Notes under the pieces: model-generated | Told to the model about the DNA's origin: nothing | The model's database searches: none | The model's input: only the letters and a program-made list of their open reading frames with translations | Shown here: positions 11,964 to 22,999 of the stretch, piece after piece | Layout of the letters: each line of letters begins with the position of its first letter | How positions within the stretch are numbered: position 1 is the stretch's first letter | Position numbers and translations under genes: made by a program | From: Elasticomyces elasticus | Taxonomy: Eukaryota > Ascomycota > Dothideomycetes > Mycosphaerellales > Teratosphaeriaceae | Length of the DNA stretch: 64,000 nucleotides | Assembly: GCA_035926095.1 (NCBI GenBank) | Contig: JAVRQT010000013.1 | Span: forward strand, 992,001 to 1,056,000 | Reading direction: 5' to 3'

Positions 11964-12692
11964 TCAAAATCTCTCCTTCATCCTCGCCCCCACAGTCCTC
12001 AGATTCCCATACACCTTCCCCGGCGGACTCCCAAGAATAAGACTAACAATCGCCTCCCGCGCCACATTCAAATTCTTAAACCCTCCCAAAATATGCACCT
12101 TCGAATCCGCCAACACAATCCTCGTCCGCGAAGCATTCTCAATAGCAAACTTAGTCTTCCCATCTTTCCCCGCTATCCTGCCCACTGCTCTACTCAAATG
12201 CTCTCCGGACAAAGTCTTCACATCTTTGATCTCGAAACTCTGGATGTACAGATCGTCCAGCCGGAGAAGCGCGATCGCGTCATCGAGATCGAATCCTAGA
12301 GTGAATGCTGCGAGGAAATCTGCTCCCTTCTGAATCGCTCCCGTATCGGTTGTGGAGGGGGATGTTCGCAGTTCTACGGCTTTTTTCGCGAGGTTCATGC
12401 GGACTTGGAGTTTGAGGTGTTCGACTATTGGGGGGTAGATTTTGGGCCAGGAATTCTTCAGAGGTGTCATTCTGTGAGGCGGGATTCTTATCTTCCTTTC
12501 TTCTGGCTTTAAGCGCACTGTTGTCGCTTTTTCGGGTGCGAAAATCGGTTGTGCGTCGTCCATGTTCATGTCTAGGTCGTTTGTGGTGGGTGAGATGGTG
12601 GGGGAGGCGGGTAGAGCGATGGTTTCTGGCGCGTCTTGCTGCTCGGTGGCTAGTGCGGAGGGGACACGTTGGAGGGCTGTGGGGGCTGGCAT
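11964..12692 (-). CDS. PNO1: pre-rRNA processing factor PNO1 (KH domain)
   Basis: Intronless, 242 aa from the ATG at 12692 (MPAPTALQ). An upstream extension to 12731 would begin with TTG and is not needed. A disordered acidic N-terminus is followed by IRIPPHRMTPLKNSWPKIYP, then a degenerate and a canonical KH domain. The canonical KH carries RAVGRIAGKDGKTKFAIEN and HILGGFKNLNVAREAIVSLI, and the protein ends in GSPPGKVYGNLRTVGARMKE. These are signature blocks of PNO1/Dim2, a nucleolar 40S assembly factor that binds the 3' end of 18S rRNA and partners Nob1 and Dim1. Divergent neighbour: MDM31, 187 bases away. Confidence 0.93.
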   Translation of the reverse strand: MPAPTALQRVPSALATEQQDAPETIALPASPTISPTTNDLDMNMDDAQPIFAPEKATTVRLKPEERKIRIPPHRMTPLKNSWPKIYPPIVEHLKLQVRMNLAKKAVELRTSPSTTDTGAIQKGADFLAAFTLGFDLDDAIALLRLDDLYIQSFEIKDVKTLSGEHLSRAVGRIAGKDGKTKFAIENASRTRIVLADSKVHILGGFKNLNVAREAIVSLILGSPPGKVYGNLRTVGARMKERF

Positions 12693-12879
12693 TGTTGCTG
12701 TCGTGGGTTGTAGTGGGAGGAATATTTTCAAAGTGTAGTCGAACTTTTGGCGTGGCGGAGATGCGGAGTTAAGGATTCTGCGGCAGCTCCCGAGATGACT
12801 TCAATCAAGAAAGTGGACGGCAGACGCAAGCTCTTTCTTCTTTCGTCAATATCGAGGAGTGAAGGAAGATGAAGGGAGA
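12693..12879. promoter_or_regulatory. divergent promoter, PNO1 / MDM31
   Basis: Only 187 bases separate the two start codons, so both genes must share this promoter. It contains a CTTTCTTCTTTCGTC pyrimidine tract before the MDM31 start. No TATA box is obvious. Confidence 0.45.
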
Positions 12880-14964
12880 ATGAGTCGCAATGTCTGGGAG
12901 ATTGGTGGACGGGCTTTACTTTCACAATCAGCGAGTAGGAGGTTGGTCGCGCAGTATGGCAGTGGTAGTGTCGGGCACAGATGGGTTGGACCGGCGGCGG
13001 CGGCTGCAATAACAGTATCAAGACGACGAAGCGCATTATCAGATCAAATCTGGACACAGCGAAGATGGAAGAGCGAAGCACAGCGACCAAAAGAGGACTT
13101 AGCAGGCTCACAACCCTCCAAACCCACCGAGAAGACAACAACAGAGGCATTACGTGAGCGCTTGCCACATATGCCACACCTCCCCCACCGCCCAACCAAA
13201 GACGAATTACTATCAGCCGCTACCGGCATTCTCCACCGCGCCCAAATCCGCTTCAAATACCTCACCATCCGCTCCGCGCGCCCCTTCAACTCGGACGAAA
13301 TCTTCGCCTTCGCGAGCTGGATCTTCTATGCGCATATTTTCTGGCTTGCCGTCTTCACTACTTCTTTCTTGTCGCTGGCAATCTACGCTATAAACACCGT
13401 TTTTGCCCAGGAAACACTCGCGGGGTGGGTGGGGGAGTATTTGACGCGGAGTAGTGGTGTGAGGATAGTGTTTGAGAGTGCTATTGTGCCGGCGTGGAGG
13501 GATGGTGTGATCACGTTTAGCAATGTTTTCGTGTCACGCAGACCGGGGGGCAGGGTAGCGGGGCGGGAGAGGGCGGTGAGTAAGGGCTCTTCCACGGCCG
13601 CTGCAGCGCAAGCGGCGTTGGCCGAACGTGTTGCATTGATGAGTAGTGGAGGTGTGGGCGAGGAGGATGATGGGAATTATACCCAATTCGATGCTACGAT
13701 TGCGCAGATCCACGTTACGCTGTCTTTTACTAAATGGTTCAACGGTCGCGGACTCCTCGATTCCGTCAGTATATCTGGCGTGAGGGGTGTGGTGGACCGC
13801 ACGAATGTGAGACCAATACCCGTGGAGTTGCAGAAGGATCCGAAGAGTTATAGACACGAACACAAACTCGGCGACTTCGAAATCGGGTCTTTCAGGATGG
13901 AAGACGTGCTCCTAACCGTCTACCAACCGCGGAATTTCCGGCCGTTCACTGTGAGTGTTTTCAACTGCGAGTTACCGCGGCTGAGGAAACAATGGTTATT
14001 CTACGACTTCCTTTCCGCGAACAACATGAGCGGATCTTTCGACGACTCGCTTTTCACGATCCACCCCCGCCAAGTCCACAATACTACCCTCACCACGGAC
14101 CTCAACCACAGCGATGGGTTTGAGGTTGGGCAATGGAAAAAGCACTCCCGCATGCGCATCGATGGCCTCTCCATCGACCACTTGAACCGCGGGGTCGAGG
14201 GCCCGTTTGGATGGATTCAGGAGGGGAATGTGGATATTGTGGCTGATGTGTCGATTCCTTTTGATGAGGAGGGGGGTGGGATTGTGAGGGTGGTTAGGGG
14301 GGTTTATGATCAGTTGGAGACGGCGGTTGTGGAGGCTGGGCATCAGATCTCTAAGACGGCACAATCAACGCCTATACTACCACAACAAGGCCAGGACGAG
14401 AGTGGGATGGTGAGAGAGCGGGACGGAGATATACGACATGATGACCAACAAGACGCCGAGGATCTGGTACGCGACGAGGAACCACGACATCAGCAAAGCG
14501 ATGCCACGGAGCCGCTGTTGATTCTGGACCTATCCCTCCACCTCAATTCCCCCCGCGCCGCCCTCCCGGCCCTCTTCCCCAAAGACCTAAGTTACGTCAA
14601 CGCCGCCTTGATCCGCCCAATCGTCGCCTACATTAACAGCAGACCAATCACCTCTTACAACCCCCACACCAATAACACTTCCTCGCTGGCGCCCAAGAAC
14701 TCGCAATCCTTCTCCATCCCGATACAGTGTCGGATTATCAAGGGTGTATCAGAGTTCGACGGGTCATGGACGGTGTTTGACTCGGGGTTAATGGGTGATT
14801 TAAGTCGGGAGGTTTACGAGGCGTTTGCTAACGATGTTAATGAGCCGCGCAGGAGGGCGAGGAGGGTGGGGGCTGTGGTTGGGTGGGGGGTGGGGTGGTT
14901 GGTTGGGAGGGTGGGGGAGGCGCTTGTTATGGCTGGGGGGTTGGGGGGAGGGATGGTTGCTTAA
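12880..14964 (+). CDS. mitochondrial distribution and morphology protein MDM31/MDM32 family
   Basis: Intronless, 694 aa from the ATG at 12880 (MSRNVWEIGG). The apparent frame extension to 12859 starts with GTG. The N-terminus is basic and serine-rich, consistent with a mitochondrial targeting sequence. A hydrophobic segment follows FASWIFYAHIFWLAVF (about residues 150-180). The middle holds the family block FTVSVFNCELPRLRKQWLFY and NNMSGSFDDSLFTIHPRQ. The C-terminus is glycine-rich and hydrophobic. Mdm31/32 are inner-membrane proteins needed for mitochondrial shape and DNA inheritance in yeast. One gene of this family is usual in filamentous fungi. Codon use near the 3' end is extremely G-rich. 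Confidence 0.9.
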   Translation: MSRNVWEIGGRALLSQSASRRLVAQYGSGSVGHRWVGPAAAAAITVSRRRSALSDQIWTQRRWKSEAQRPKEDLAGSQPSKPTEKTTTEALRERLPHMPHLPHRPTKDELLSAATGILHRAQIRFKYLTIRSARPFNSDEIFAFASWIFYAHIFWLAVFTTSFLSLAIYAINTVFAQETLAGWVGEYLTRSSGVRIVFESAIVPAWRDGVITFSNVFVSRRPGGRVAGRERAVSKGSSTAAAAQAALAERVALMSSGGVGEEDDGNYTQFDATIAQIHVTLSFTKWFNGRGLLDSVSISGVRGVVDRTNVRPIPVELQKDPKSYRHEHKLGDFEIGSFRMEDVLLTVYQPRNFRPFTVSVFNCELPRLRKQWLFYDFLSANNMSGSFDDSLFTIHPRQVHNTTLTTDLNHSDGFEVGQWKKHSRMRIDGLSIDHLNRGVEGPFGWIQEGNVDIVADVSIPFDEEGGGIVRVVRGVYDQLETAVVEAGHQISKTAQSTPILPQQGQDESGMVRERDGDIRHDDQQDAEDLVRDEEPRHQQSDATEPLLILDLSLHLNSPRAALPALFPKDLSYVNAALIRPIVAYINSRPITSYNPHTNNTSSLAPKNSQSFSIPIQCRIIKGVSEFDGSWTVFDSGLMGDLSREVYEAFANDVNEPRRRARRVGAVVGWGVGWLVGRVGEALVMAGGLGGGMVA

Positions 14965-15392
14965 GGTTTAGTTGATGGTTTGGGGGCTTGAGGGAGGAGA
15001 GGTGGAGAGAGGTATCAGGATTGTGAGGGTTGGGAGAGGGGGTGTGAGAGATTGAAGGGGAGGATGGGGATGTGTATATGTACTTTTGACTTTGCTGTGC
15101 TAGCCGGGATTGAGCGAGGTGTTTTGGGGTTTCGGGAGCGGCGTTTACGGGCATCTTGGACTGGATTCTGGGGCATGAGATGGACTGTACAAAAGGACGA
15201 AGGCATCAGGTGGGCGTCAGCCTGATTATGCGACACGGGCGTATTGTATGACTGTTCATGTTGCTAGTACTGATAACAGTTCTCAATTAGGTTACATATG
15301 CGCCGATTCCGCCTAAGAGACTTGTTAACCCTAACCACAGACAACCCGTTGTTCTCGCATTGTCCACTCTGAAAATGTGAACAGCCTGCGGC
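14965..15392. other. intergenic region between convergent genes
   Basis: 428 bases between the MDM31 stop and the stop of the flavin-reductase-like gene. G-rich at its left end. No gene seen; it should hold both terminators. Confidence 0.4.
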
Positions 15393-16064
15393 TTAGTGAC
15401 CAGGCTCTTCTGCAGGCAGACGGTATAGCTCCTCCTCAATCGCGGCGAGAGCCGAGATCTCAGGTTTGCCCGGCTTCAAGCCGTAGAGATGCTGGAAGTT
15501 CATGATCATAGGTCGCCAGGCATCCGGATCAATGCGATTGTCGTGGCCGTGCATCCTCAACGCATCAACAACATGAGTGCGAAGGACGCGGACCTCTACC
15601 GCAAGTGTGAAGCCTTTCGCCTCACCCGGGAGGGAGCTCATCATCTCGTATACGCCTGCCATCTCAGCCTCCATCTGTGCCGGGCATTCTTGGATGCGTG
15701 GTGGCGTGACTAGCTCTGATTTTTGAGGTGTAAGTCCAGCAACCCCGAACTTGTCCTTTTCGTGACGATACCCGAGCGAGATCTTGATATCCGGTACCAC
15801 GTTGGTGCCTGTTGTACGCGCGAGTGCGTTTACCGGTGCAACCATGTCGTCCGAGGGAAGATTGAGGACGCACTGCTTGGTGCGCAGCAGGTTGATCGTC
15901 GTTTGTGAATTGTTTTCGAGGCCGAGCATGCAGCGGTTACCTAGCCAGAAAGCAGATGAGATCGGTCCGATGTTTGGAGTGTTGTCCTCGTTGGTCGTCG
16001 TAACAAGAACGACAGGCGTACCCCAGTAGTATATGGCCGGACTGATGACGGAGTGAGAAGACAT
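15393..16064 (-). CDS. flavin-reductase-like (FMN-binding split barrel) protein
   Basis: Intronless, 223 aa from the ATG at 16064 (MSSHSVISPAIYYWG). The frame continues upstream to an ATG at 16226 (277 aa), but that extension is Ser/Arg/Gln-rich and unlike the family. The core YYWGTPVVLVTTTNEDNTPN, then GPISSAFWLGNRCMLGL and TINLLRTKQCVLNLPSDD, are the phosphate and FMN contacting strands of the flavin-reductase-like barrel. The C-terminal part has VEVRVLRTHV and a His/Asp-rich loop. Proteins of this type bind FMN and act as reductases or small oxidoreductases; substrate unknown. Start choice is the main uncertainty. Confidence 0.8.
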   Translation of the reverse strand: MSSHSVISPAIYYWGTPVVLVTTTNEDNTPNIGPISSAFWLGNRCMLGLENNSQTTINLLRTKQCVLNLPSDDMVAPVNALARTTGTNVVPDIKISLGYRHEKDKFGVAGLTPQKSELVTPPRIQECPAQMEAEMAGVYEMMSSLPGEAKGFTLAVEVRVLRTHVVDALRMHGHDNRIDPDAWRPMIMNFQHLYGLKPGKPEISALAAIEEELYRLPAEEPGH

Positions 16065-16641
16065 TCTTTCGCAATAGGTAGCTTGCTGCTGTATCTTTTG
16101 AGGCTGTTGTTGCGAAGTAGAGCGGGGACAGCTACTACTTATATCACTGAATCGATCACGAAGTCGATGAGAAGAGTCATGTACTGGTCTGAGGAACACA
16201 AAGCTTCTCGCAAAGGCTACCGCCATGCCAACAAAAAGGCAACTGGAAATTAGTTTTGACGTTTCTCATTGGTCACTTCTACAGCAAGCACTATCTAGTA
16301 CGCGAAGAGGAGCTGTTCTCTACTAAGCTGTACCCATGCTCGGATGCAGTCCTCGTGGCTGGGTCGGACTCAACGTTTGACGTTCCGAACGCTGTGGCCA
16401 TATTTGCCAGAAGTCCCTGCTGTTCACCACGCACATAGCATAAGTCCATGGCTGTACTATGCAAATCTTGCATAATGCGATTTCAAGCAGGCTTAATCTG
16501 CCGTCGTACAAACGCGAGGAAATGGACGAGTACTGCGAGTGTGAAGAACCGTAATAAACACGGTGTTAAACAGGCAGTGTGCTATCTACAGAATCGCGAG
16601 AAGCTGAACAAGACCGCTTGTCCTCCTTGGCCGTGGACCAC
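16065..16641. other. intergenic region, no gene seen
   Basis: About 580 bases between two minus-strand genes. Short unsupported ORFs only. The right part should be the DUF1203 3' end and the left part the promoter or leader of the flavin-reductase-like gene. Confidence 0.4.
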
Positions 16642-17148
16642 TCACACCACAACGTCACTATGTGTACGCCTTCCAACCTTCACCGCGAAACAGCCATAGC
16701 GTGCGTAATGAAGGTGTATATATTCAACATCTCCTCCCTCCATCAACATCTCCTTGCATAAGTCAAGGGCTCTAGGTCCCTCTGCCAGCTCCGCTTTGAT
16801 CATGAAGTGTTCGTTGTTGAACCCTCGCACCGAAAGCAATCGTCCTCTCTGCTGCTGCGGCATCCCTGGTTTGTCGAGTTTGTCTTGGTCGTATTGTACA
16901 CATTCTTGGCGGTGAACAAAGACTGGAGATGTCTGTGTATATGGACTGGAGCCGAGGAATGGATTGTAGGCCAAGAGGATGACCTCGTCGCCAACAGTAA
17001 TATCATGTAGGCATCGACGGCATGGCGCTTCTTGCGTAAGTATGGCTCTCTTAGCCATTGGGTTGGACATGACATCCTCGTTCAGAGGGACAGGAAGTGC
17101 TTGCCAGAGCATCCAGCTAGGCAAGACATACTGATCTTCGGCATCCAT
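16642..17148 (-). CDS. DUF1203 domain protein
   Basis: Intronless, 168 aa. The central block CRRCLHDITVGDEVILLAYN followed by PFLGSSPYTQTSPVFVHRQEC is the DUF1203 signature: a C-x2-C pair, the GD/GE turn, and the PVFVH...C end. The C-terminus contains the expected IHLHYARYGCFAVKV segment. Bacterial and fungal DUF1203 proteins are short and uncharacterised; conserved Cys and His suggest metal binding, which is inference. The ATG at 17148 gives the usual length, and nothing is missing. Confidence 0.82.
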   Translation of the reverse strand: MDAEDQYVLPSWMLWQALPVPLNEDVMSNPMAKRAILTQEAPCRRCLHDITVGDEVILLAYNPFLGSSPYTQTSPVFVHRQECVQYDQDKLDKPGMPQQQRGRLLSVRGFNNEHFMIKAELAEGPRALDLCKEMLMEGGDVEYIHLHYARYGCFAVKVGRRTHSDVVV

Positions 17149-18310
17149 AGCTTGGCGTGGCTCGATGTAATTGTTGATGGTATGGAGGTGTTGATGGTAT
17201 GAAAATCTTTGCTGGTCCGCGTACCGCTCGTGGAGCGGACGCTGTTGCGTTATAAGGACATCTGCAATGCATCAGTCAGGAACAAAGCGACGTTTTTCCG
17301 CAGCAGAAAACCTGACGCCATCCGGGATTGCCGCCAAAATCGTTGCTGCGCAACTAGATGATGGAATGGTCGCTGCTGTACTAGCTACTGTGGAGCTGAC
17401 GTCAATTGAGGCCCTCGCGGTCTGTTTCTTGTTGAAGCATTGCTCTTGAATGTGTTCCGACACGATTGGTCAATTCGGCGGCAACCTTTTGATATTTTCA
17501 AGAACAGGCTCAAGCTGGAGACTAGGTAGATCAAACAATATGTTAGGTATGTGGTAGAGCTGCTCCAAGATTCGATAACCCTTGCAAGTCTTGTTGCTGC
17601 CGAAGTCGCGAATTGGGAGTGACCGCAGCCTAACAGGATCGGAATACACCCCGAGTCATAGTAGATGCATGCTGCAGTTGGTGAACATGATAGCTCCACG
17701 TACACACGAGGCCCGACTCTGCGCCAATGTATCAGAGATGCGTCCTTGGACCATGTTTAATGTTGCCATTGAATTGACCAATCCCGATGCAGCGCTATCA
17801 GCTCATCCCACCACGAGGGCTGCACTACCCCAATTTTTAGCTGCTATCAAGCTTACTGCAGCATATAGCTGCATTCAGGGTGAGCACGTATCCCCTTTAG
17901 TCGCTGGGTGTAAAATGGTCGGCCGTGCAACAGCGGCAAACGATGCCCGTTAGGAGGTAAGGTTCTGTGTTGAGCTAGTGTGGAGAAGACTCTTTCGGGC
18001 CTAGTCCACATAGTGCGCTCCCCTCTTTTCAGTGGTCACTTCGAGATCAATATTAAGTAAGACTAGCACGCCACATGAAGATCGGTATGCGCGTCCCAAG
18101 GACATGATGTGATGCTGCGAACAACGAGATATTTCTGCTCACCGTACCTTCGATTAGCAAGCACTGCTCGTGCATCCGAAGCAATGGCAGAACACATGTT
18201 GAGACCCAGACCCTATATGATATGGAAGCTCCCTTACAGGCCTTACAGAGACAGATCACTATTGCGCTTCTGTGACTTTCATCGTCGATACTACTAAGAA
18301 GCCATCAACC
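17149..18310. other. long intergenic region, no gene seen
   Basis: About 1.16 kb between the divergent starts of the DUF1203 and NmrA-like genes. ORFs of 60-120 codons (for example plus 17582-17953) lack any recognisable motif or splice partner. The promoters of both genes should lie here. Confidence 0.45.
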
Positions 18311-19322
18311 ATGAACAAGAAACTCGTCGTCGTTGTCGGTGCGACAGGACAGCAAGGGGGCTCAGTTGTTAGAAGTCTCCTGCAGAATGAGAACTATACT
18401 GTCAGAGGACTGACACGTAATCTCGAATCCGAGAGTTCGAGAGCTCTGATTCGGGAGGGCACAAGCATGGTATATGCCGATATCAACAACTTGGACGACC
18501 TCATTCAGGCTTTCAAGGTGCCACATCTTGCGTCGACGAGAGTGGTTTGCACGCTAACAGGTGATCGAATAGAGTGCCTATGCCATCTTTGGAGTAACGG
18601 ATTTTGGGGCTCAGATCAGGGAACACGGGCCAAAGGCAGCAGCAGAGGCTGAGACACAACAGGGAATAAACATCGCTCAGGCGGCAGCGGCGACTCCATC
18701 GCTCGAACACCTCGTCTGGTCAACGATTCCGTCCGCTTGGGCCATCTCCAGTGGAAGGATGACTGTCCCGCACTTCGAGAGCAAAGCTAAGGTTGATGAC
18801 TACATCATCAGAAGTCACGAGGAGCTTGCTAAGAAGACGACTTTCCTATGGGTCGGATACTACGCATCGAATGTCCTCGCGCCGGCGATGAAACCCACTT
18901 GTCATGCAACTTCTGGCAAGGACGTGTGGCTATCACCTGTCGCAGCACGGACTGAACTGTTAAGCATTGGATCTCCAGGAGCGAACGTTGGAGTCTTCGT
19001 GCACGCAATCTTGGATCTTCCGCACCTTACGCTTCCTGCCAAATATGTGATGGCTCAGGTGGAGTGTACTACGCTAGGCACGATGATGGAAAGCTATGGC
19101 TCAATTACTGGACGACCGACGCAGCTCATCTGTATTGGTCCGGCTGCATTCAGGGAGCTTTTCCCCGAATGGGACGCTGTAGCTAAGATGCTCGAGTTTT
19201 GGGAAGTCTTCGGAAGCCGCTCTTTTGCTAAGTACGGAGTGGAGCCATTGACCGCAGCAGATTTATCTTTAGATATAGGTTCCCTGGTTTCAACGAAACA
19301 GGCACTGAAGATGATGTTGTAG
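18311..19322 (+). CDS. NmrA-like NAD(P)-binding protein
   Basis: Exons 18311-18517 and 18573-19322 join in phase across a 55-base intron (branch GCTAAC, acceptor TAG), giving 318 aa. The N-terminus VVVVGATGQQGGSVVRSLLQ is the GxxGxxG Rossmann turn of the NmrA/HSCARG family. After the intron the expected AYAIFGVTDFGAQI and LEHLVWSTIPSA follow. NmrA-like proteins sense NAD(P)/NAD(P)H ratio and act as negative regulators (NmrA of nitrogen catabolism) or as atypical reductases. Which applies here cannot be told. The C-terminus looks complete. Confidence 0.87.
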
Positions 19323-19406
19323 TGATTGAAAAGATCATGAGCGTACAGTATACGTAGTCACCACCGATTTAACCCTTCTGGCGCATCTTCGATCGATATG
19401 TATCCT

Positions 19407-19720
19407 CTAAGGAGGTCGGGTCATCATCTTGATCGAGCTTTCCTGGAAGACCAGATATGGCCAGCATTGCGGAGGGAGTACAATTTCCCTCGGTTCGATG
19501 TTATCGCAGATCTGAAGAAGGTGGACAGCCCAAGGTGGCTTCTCAAGTTGATTAATATCCATGCAGCGATTGTCGTTATGTTCTTGACTCTCGGCCCAAC
19601 GCTTGAACAAGGAGACAACTGCGGGATCCAAGCACTCGTACCAATCGGACTCGGAACACCCAAGGTTCTTCGCGCAGAGCGGCAGGCCAGTCGTCTAGTT
19701 CGAATGGAATCAGCGTACTC
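19407..19720 (-). pseudogene. possible protein fragment, unrecognised
   Basis: A minus frame here reads LPLCAKNLGCSESDWY and then DPAVVSLFKRWAESQEH, with coding-like residue choice, ending at a stop at 19407. The frame is open upstream only to about 19720, where no good ATG or acceptor site was found. A second frame (19576-19827) overlaps it. It may be the 3' part of a decayed gene or an exon whose partners I could not place. I do not recognise the family. Confidence 0.25.
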
Positions 19721-19836
19721 TCCGTGTGTTGTATATTCCCGTTCATTGATGTGAAAGCGAACGCTTTACGAGGTCCTAAGCGTCCCTGAATTCGAGAAAG
19801 ACGCCATCGACTGTCCGACGATGTCAATGCCGGGGG

Positions 19837-22800
19837 TTAGGATGCTGGATGGCCGTTGCCTAACAGTTTTTTCTGGAGCCACAGATTTCCAAGACGGTTC
19901 CTGGGAATTTGATATTCGTCTTTATTCTGCTCATCGTTGGCGCCTTCTGCAGCGTCTGCAGCGTCTTCATCCTTTTTGTCATCCGGCTGTTTTAGATGCA
20001 CATCCAGAAACGTAGCTGGATCACATTGGGTCGCCGCCATCAATCGCGCTTGGGCAACCCACAACAAGTGGGCGTAGTTCGACAACCGGGTGACGCTGAT
20101 AACGTCCTTGTCACGCACAGTCCCACAAGAGCGGCACTCTAGTGATGGTGTTGTCGTGTTCGGTGTAGTGTCGGATTTGTCGATCTCAGAGGTGACAGTC
20201 TGACGACAGCGCGAGCAACGAAGGCACGCCATGTGCCAGAGATGCATTGGTTCGCTATTGCTCATGAAGCAAGCATCCTCCACGGCCTTATCACACTCTA
20301 CACAATTGTCGTTCGAACGGGCAACCAACTTCGAAATTTGAGGCCGATAGATATGAACATCCCTCTCAAAGTGTGCGACAGACATATCTTCTAGGAACGG
20401 CTTCAACAGATCAACGGAATCACAAGACCCAGTCAGGCCAATCCGTAACAGTATCTTCGTGTAGTGAGCCAGATTTACGACCAGCGACAAGAGATCCTGT
20501 GTTTTGGTGTTCCCAATATTCTGAGACTCGGCGACGAATTGCATGAGCGCTACAATCTTTTTGCATAGTAGTTTCGTCTCCCTGCGGTTGGCTGTTTCTG
20601 TAGTAACGTCAATATAGATCATCAAACGAGGTCGTATGATGTTACTTGCTCGCTAGGCCGCTGAGAAGCCTCCTTTGATCGATGGAGTCCAGGGCTCTGA
20701 ACACCACACCGACCATTGACAACAGGAGGGCAATCTCCGGTACGGCAAGTGACGACTTTTCGCTGATGTGGGACGACACACGAGAAATGCCATCTGCCAT
20801 AGTCTCCTCGTAAGTACTCAAGGTGCTCCATACGTCCGCTATCGTGGCTTCTGCGGATCCGACACGATGCGCCAACGAGACCGAGTCAAGTCTTTGGCCG
20901 TCTTCGGCAATCCAGAAGCCACCCGTGTTACGTATTCTGATTTGCTTGGCCATCTTAACGTTCCAGAACTTGTATATGAGGGAACATTCCGGATGCCATA
21001 TCTGGTCGCTCCCGTTTCGATGAATCTCGACAAACTGCTTCAGGATAGGCAGAGTACAGCCGGTGCAGAGCTTCGCGCCAGACAGGCTGTAGTGTTCTAA
21101 GCAGTAGACTTCACCGTCATGTTCATAGTACGACTCAAGGGCATCGAAGACATGCGGACAAGCCGTGCAGGTGAAGTGCTCGACGTGATATTTCCGACCC
21201 AGTGCCGTGATGTATGACCCTCGCAGAGCTTCACCGCACTTAGCGCATAAAAGGTCTAGTCGTCTGAAGTAACACTGTTCGCAGAACGGAACTTGGTTTG
21301 GCGGCTTGTCCGGGACAGGCAGAAATTTCGTGGCCACGATCTTGTCGCAGCTCTAGCGTCACAGATTAGCGGAGCCTAGAAGGCATAAGAGACATTCCGC
21401 TTACATTACAAGTGAAACACTCCAGATGGTAGGTGCCTCCAAGCGCACGGACGAATTGCCCACTCAGGACTTTGTTGCACTTGTGACATACTCGTTGTTG
21501 AGATCGATCTCTAGCGTTGCTAACAGAACTTGCTGGAGAGGAAGGCGAGGCCCCGGATGGGCCTCGAGTACTAAGAGCACTTGACGGGCTTGCAGTAGAC
21601 GAACGTGTGCCACTGGAAGGGCTTTGAACTTCCAGTACTTCACTACTCCGCGTGAAGTCCAACTCATCCGTTGAAGTACTGGCTCCTGGGGCCGGTGTGG
21701 TACTGGAAGACAAGCCACCTACAGCTGTTTCTGTGTTTGGTAAAGCTTGTGTTCCAGGCGCCTCGACGAGTCGTAGCCGGGATGCATCACTGCTGGCTTC
21801 ATCGAGCGGCAGCTCAGTGTACCTCTCTGGTGTCAAAATTGGATCATCCATCTGCGGGATAGTATCAGTGTTCTGACATGATCCTGGCTGCGAGTCTCAC
21901 TGATGAAGCGAGAGTGTACGTACAGCTATCGAGAAGCGGATACCGAGAAGATCTTCGGAGATCGCTTGCATATCTGTATTCGCACTCCCGACAGGAAGTT
22001 GCCGAATTGTATTGCTGTCAGAGAAGTCAATAAGATCACCGTCAGGCTCCGCCGGCTGCGGAGACTGAAAAGTAGCATGCTGGTGCCTTGCAGTAGCTAA
22101 GGCTCGTCGATATGCCGCACTGTTAACAATGATATCGTCAAAATCGAATTCCAGCTCCGAAGATGCCATGATCGAGTCTGCGGACGAACATACGCTACCA
22201 CGATCTTCCAGGCTGTAGATCGACTCAGCCACTCTCACAGACGGATGCGAATAGCGCAGCGACTCCGTTCGCTCTATCGTTCTTCTTAATTCGTGAGCCT
22301 TTTCCCGCAAAAGCTGCCTTATCTCGGCGAGAGAGTCCCTCCCAAGGTTAGCTCTCTCGTTTGCTCTTCTAACAAAGCCAATCGAACGTACATCTGAAGT
22401 AGCTGCATGAGAGTGTTGATAGCCACCTGCTGACCTCTAATCGCTTCAAGAAGTTCCTGGAACTTCGCCTGCTTCCAAACCGTCTTGACTCTGCCTACCC
22501 AGGACAGGTTTCCCAGACCGCGAACGTGCCTTGACACTTCGCGGACCTCCTCATCTAGACAGCTGAACAGTACCATGCAGCCGGTCAGCGACGTATCTAA
22601 GGTGGCTGCGATCTCCGGTCTGGATCGGAGGAGCTTCTCGGGATTCTTCTGCGATAGAATAAGAGCTTGGAGTTGAGAAAGAGAGGCGCTGATGACGGCG
22701 ATCTCTGAAGAAATGATAACCAAGGTCCTTGGGGCATCCTTGTACTTGCAAGAGAGATCGTATATGGCTGTTCCGGTAGTGAGACATGTCGAAGTCAATT

Positions 22801-22999
22801 TGGTCTAGAGTGGAGTTGTCAGTGAAGGATACACGCAGGACCATGCCACTCTGTGCACAAGGCAGCCACACATGTCGGTCAATCTACTGGTATAAGACGT
22901 TGCTCCCGTCCAGACCAACGGCAGTTCCGACACTGTGCGTCTGTATGCATGTTCCAAGGTTGTACGTACGACTGTGGTTGCGATAGTGAACGGATCCAT
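19837..22999 (-). CDS. fungal STAND-type N-terminal domain fused to an Rga-like LIM array, no RhoGAP domain
   Basis: Six exons join in phase to 918 aa: 22999-22970, 22804-22392, 22338-21924, 21851-21405, 21352-20646 and 20581-19837. The start MDPFTIATTV, then YDLSCKYKDAPRTLVIISSE and AATLDTSLTGCMVLFSCLDE, is the helical N-terminal domain found in fungal STAND/PigL-type proteins. FDFDDIIVNSAAYRRAL follows. From about residue 405 LIM fingers begin (CHKCNKVLSGQ...HLECFTCN, CAKCGEALRGSYITALGRKYH, CTGCTLPILKQFVEI), then a helical linker (KETKLLCKKIV) and a last Cys-rich finger. This order matches Rga1-type Rho GTPase-activating proteins, but the protein ends without the RhoGAP domain. The exon 2/3 junction uses an unusual GAG acceptor; a 74-base alternative ending in AAG also keeps frame. 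A two-gene reading (break at MDDPIL, 21851) is possible but needs no less splicing. Confidence 0.78.

Noticed and set aside
12693..12731. N-terminal extension of PNO1
   Set aside because: It begins with TTG, not ATG; the family start MPAPTALQ lies at 12692.
12859..12879. N-terminal extension of the MDM31-type gene
   Set aside because: It begins with GTG; the first ATG is at 12880.
22319..22340. Apparent frameshift and stop in the LIM-fusion gene
   Set aside because: A 53-base intron with donor GTACGT and branch GCTAAC restores the frame, so it is not a lesion.
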